A stretch of 64,000 nt of DNA. Source: Asterias amurensis (taxonomy: Eukaryota > Echinodermata > Asteroidea > Forcipulatida > Asteriidae). The translations under genes and the position numbers were made by a program. Within the stretch, counting starts at the first letter, position 1. The number at the start of each line of letters is the position of its first letter. Under the pieces are notes generated by a model. The model ran no database searches. It had not been told where the DNA came from and saw only the letters and a list, made by a program, of their open reading frames with translations. This document shows, in pieces, positions 57,663-64,000 of the stretch. The stretch lies in NCBI RefSeq assembly GCF_032118995.1, contig NC_092650.1, forward strand, positions 5,394,001 to 5,458,000, given 5' to 3'.

Positions 57663-58380
57663 CGAGAAAATCAACAAGCTAAGCTAGGATATAACCAACT
57701 GATCAAGGAAAGGGGTCAAAGGTCATTGCAGTAGCCCTTCACATGAAGTATGCTGATTACGTTATGCATGCACTATTGGTTGGCATCATAGAATTGTTCA
57801 CTAGACTGACTGATGCACAAGTGTCGCTCAACCGCCATCCCCCTACAAAAGAGAGTGATGTTCTCTCATTTTGCTCACCAAATGGGCAGATGGAACCATG
57901 TATTTCATAGGAAGGGTTTATAGACGCAACTCATATTACGATCGAAAGGTTTCAACTGTTGGGTACAAAACGAAATGAAATTATGTCATATTGTGTAGGG
58001 GGAGAGAGTGAAGTTTAATGTAGTTTTTTTTTAAGGTGAAGGTAAACTTTGGTGTAAATGACCAAACCAATGTGGATTTGATTACTGTAGTACCTGTATC
58101 TCTCATACTAACATTTTGTTTTTAGAGCCAGTCTAACTGCCACTTATAAATTCTGATTATGTATGCAATCTTTTTGAAATATCACTGTCAAGTAACTACT
58201 TCACAAAGGACAACCACAATTATGTTTCAAAGAAACTGTTTTGAATAACTTTATTTTCACACTACATGTATTTTTGAAGAAAAAAAACCCAATGTGATAC
58301 AAAAAAGCTAAGCTATTTGTACATGAACTAAATTTGGGTCGATCATGGAATAAAGTTGAATAAATTTTCAAAGTCATTGA
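57663..58380 (+). other. DHODH: DHODH 3' untranslated region and poly(A) signals
   Basis: AATAAA occurs at 58349-58354 and 58359-58364, ~690 bp past the stop. A worn family H MITE (57732-57925) would lie in this untranslated region. Confidence 0.55.
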
Positions 58381-59085
58381 CATAAGTTTGAAGTTTGTTA
58401 GTCATGTTAATATGTGTACATGTACATAGTGCTCTGCATCAACACAACATAGTGAAAATTCACTTTCAACACTTTGAAGTCAGATTGAAAAAGTTGTCCA
58501 TTGCAGGCATAAAGTTTGAACCTTGTGCAAAAATTATGTTTTTACAGAGTGCAAGGGCCAACCTAAATTTAAGATGCATGCTGCATATTACGGGCAAACA
58601 TCTTACTTATACAAAATGCTGCAAGGCCAAGCTCTTAGAACAATTCCTTGAAAATTCAACTATGCATAAACTACCACATATAACTTAATTTGTGTCATTC
58701 ATAATCAAAGACATTAAACCAATGTCTGTATCATATGAGAGAGATTGGCTGTTGCTAGCTTGGTGTTTACATGTATATCATATCCCCTATTGGGAGTTTG
58801 CTGTGTCCCCTTCACGGGGAGATCATCTAAACAAACCAAAAAACAAACAAACATTACTTGTGCTTTGTTGTACATTATTTGAATGCTTCGGTTGGGTTAT
58901 CTGGCAGGAAGAAAAACAAAAAGCAAAAAAGAGGGCATTTGTCGTCATCTAAATAAAATGACATTTGTGTTAAAATTAACCTCAATTATGGGCGAAGTAG
59001 AAATGTACCCTGAAAATTACAACAAAAGTTATTCAGCTTACAGCTGTGCATTAGACCAACGGCACGGAATGAAACAGACGCTGAT
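58381..59085. other. Intergenic between convergent DHODH and PSMA7
   Basis: No exon, tRNA box or recognised repeat was found. Small open frames have no coding signature. Confidence 0.4.
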
Positions 59086-59901
59086 AGGGTCAATATATTG
59101 ACTGACTTGCTGTAACTGACCGTTTGTTTTTGTAACAACTGCCTGAATGTAGTAATGACTGACTGAACGTAATGACTGGCACCAATGGTCACTACGATGA
59201 ATACCAATGTCAATATGACTGACCAATACTTGTTATTGTCAACTGACTAGTGGTCATTATAACAACTGACCAACGGTCATACTCATATCTTTGTTGGTCA
59301 TGATACAAAATGGTGTAATAACAACCAGTCATTATTTTGATACCTGACTGTTGGTCATTAGATGAATACCAGTGGTCTTTAAAATGAATGACAAGTGATT
59401 ATTATGGGGTTTGTGGTCAATACAATTACTGGACAATGTCAGAAATAAAAGCAGTCAATATTTTGAAACCTACATATGTACAGTCGGCCATTATGATATA
59501 TTCGATGAGTGGTCGTAATATCTGACCAGAGGTCATCACAATGACCAACCTGGCATCATTTTAACTGACTTGAGACATTATGTTCATGACTGACAGGGCA
59601 GTCATTATAAAAACTGTTTAAGGGGGGTCATTATAATGACCGACCTGGAATCATGACTAGAGACCATAACGACAACTGACTGACTGGTGGTCATATTGAT
59701 TGCCAAGTCGTTATTATGACCAGTGACTAGAGGCAGTTATAATGACCCAGCAGTCACTATTGACTGATGGGCCATTATAATGACAGAACAGATGCCATAA
59801 TGACAAATGACTGAGAGTCATATTGACTGCCCAGTCATTATTATGACAAGTGACTTAAGGTAGTCATAGTGGCTGAGCATTCACTGTTGACTGAGGGGTC
59901 A

Positions 59902-59925
<24 letters not shown>
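59086..59925. repeat. Degenerate GACTGACTGG / GGTCATTATAATGAC minisatellite
   Basis: Over 800 bp of irregular short units built from 'actgact', 'ggtcatt', 'ataatgac' and 'ttatgac' on both strands. It runs into the last codons of PSMA7, so the stop codon lies inside a repeat unit. Confidence 0.75.
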
Positions 59926-62878
<2,953 letters not shown>

Positions 62879-63040
62879 TTAAAGGCACTGGACACCTTTG
62901 GTAATTGTCAAAGACCAGTCTTCTTACTTGGTGTTAAGCTTGGGCGATATCTCGATATTATCGAAAATCGCGATAGCATTTCGTAAACGATTACCGTATC
63001 GTCTTGATTTTTTGTTAATCGAATCATCGGCAAATCGTGG
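62879..63040. mobile_element. Family P end joined to one-ended hAT-like MITE
   Basis: TTAA-AGGCACTGGACACCTTTGG for ~55 bp, then the TAAGCTTGGGCGATATC end of the element seen at 42722, beginning at 62935. Neither partner's second end was found downstream. Most of 63040-63600 shows nothing recognisable. Confidence 0.5.
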
Positions 63041-63608
63041 TTTTGATGAAGTATGCAGCGTCTTCCCTAATTTCGCCGTCTTGCAAACACAAAGGGCTGT
63101 TTCCAAAAATATAAAGTCCCAGAACAAACTGCAAGATTCCCCAATTGATCGTGAACTTTGAAAAAACAACATCAAAGACTTTAGCGCCCAGCAGTCTCCC
63201 ACAGACACTACAGAAGTAATACAATGTATCATTTACCTCCCCTGTGTGTGTGTCGCGAAATGCACACAACATTGGGATCATATTACACAAACCACAACCC
63301 ATCAGTAGCACTGTTTTGTGAATGAGAGGTCACCCGTCTCCCCGCAGGTCACCAAATTTCCTTTTCTTTTATCTGCAAATTATTCATCCTTTTTCGTGCA
63401 TGACCTCTGTGTGAATATATAATTAGTTCAAAGGGCTTCTGAAATTCAGTCTTTTTCTGCCTTATCTGAAAAGTATTGACAGAAAGTATGTAGAAGTACA
63501 TTGAAATGAAGAGCATCTTTCGTTTTGTATGAAAAAAATCGGTACAACTCAAATTTTAAAAAGAGAAATTTGTACGTAAAAAATGGCTTCAAAAAGAGAG
63601 AAAACAAG

Positions 63609-63774
63609 TCACAAAAACACGACAGATTGTCCCGTTATGAATGTCAGCAACAGTCCAAAAATAGCATACATGGATAGATTATTTAATATTCTTCCTGGAA
63701 ACGTTAAAAGCGAGACCGGATCGTATCTAGTCCAGTCAGGATACAGGGATTTCCACTGGTAGTCCAAAACCCAC
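63609..63774 (-). CDS. Possible terminal exon, unidentified membrane protein
   Basis: Minus-strand frame after a pyrimidine-rich acceptor (63775-63776) encodes ~54 residues including WVLDYQWKSLYPDWTRYD and a hydrophobic segment LSMYAIFGLLLTFITG, ending QSVVFL. The composition looks protein-like rather than repeat-derived, but no family is recognised. It would lie in the presumed PSMA7 5' intron or belong to another gene entering from the right. Chance is possible. Confidence 0.2.
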
Positions 63775-64000
63775 CTTAAGAAAAAATCAATCATTAAACA
63801 GGGTGGTTTTCCTGCACAGTGATTGGCTGACGATGACATCACCCATTGATGTAGCAGCTTGCTGTTTTTTCGTGGGTATGGTTCCCCGACCGCCAGGCTA
63901 GCGTTAGTCAATAACAAAAGAGCCCGTCTTCTATGACCTCAATGAGGGTCAGCTCCTAGTAGACAGGCACTTTGTTATTTTAAACGATCTCAGCTAAAAC

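Overview
The window is metazoan nuclear DNA: AT-rich, with small exons in large introns, canonical GT-AG junctions and many short non-autonomous transposons. Gene content and repeat style suggest an echinoderm, most likely a sea star. The species call is inference, because no search could be run.

Layout. Positions 1-1020 hold a tRNA-Leu-like SINE interrupted by a MITE. From about 1.1 to 15.8 kb there is no protein gene but a striking satellite block. About 160 copies of a ~58-bp monomer alternate with dimeric tRNA-like SINE modules and a G-rich ~60-bp minisatellite. Everything left of ~6.32 kb is in one orientation and everything right of ~6.35 kb in the other, so the block is a giant imperfect inverted repeat. 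It contains an almost exact 2,088-bp higher-order duplication. A solitary old copy of the SINE with a degenerate monomer tail lies at 21.65-22.64 kb and suggests how the satellite arose.

Four host genes could be read exon by exon. (1) Minus strand, 16380-20636: an unclassified protein kinase of 773 aa in 7 exons, with an N-terminal array of ~21-residue repeats and an intact kinase domain in one exon. (2) Minus, 25456-49605: DDX1, the SPRY-containing DEAD-box RNA helicase, 31 exons, ~745 aa. (3) Plus, 50208-57662: DHODH, mitochondrial dihydroorotate dehydrogenase, 9 exons, 390 aa. (4) Minus, 59902-62823: the 3' four exons of PSMA7, 20S proteasome subunit alpha-4; its 5' exons lie beyond the window. 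DDX1 and DHODH are head to head across ~600 bp, a probable shared promoter. DHODH and PSMA7 converge. The genes serve unrelated housekeeping roles (RNA metabolism and tRNA ligation, pyrimidine synthesis, protein degradation).

Introns and intergenic DNA are full of small elements: TTAA-flanked piggyBac-like MITEs (at least ten copies), hAT-like MITEs with exact 8-bp target duplications, several palindromic MITE families, four SINE families and 5'-truncated LINE tails. No retrovirus-like or other capsid-bearing element, CRISPR array, rRNA or convincing functional tRNA gene was seen.
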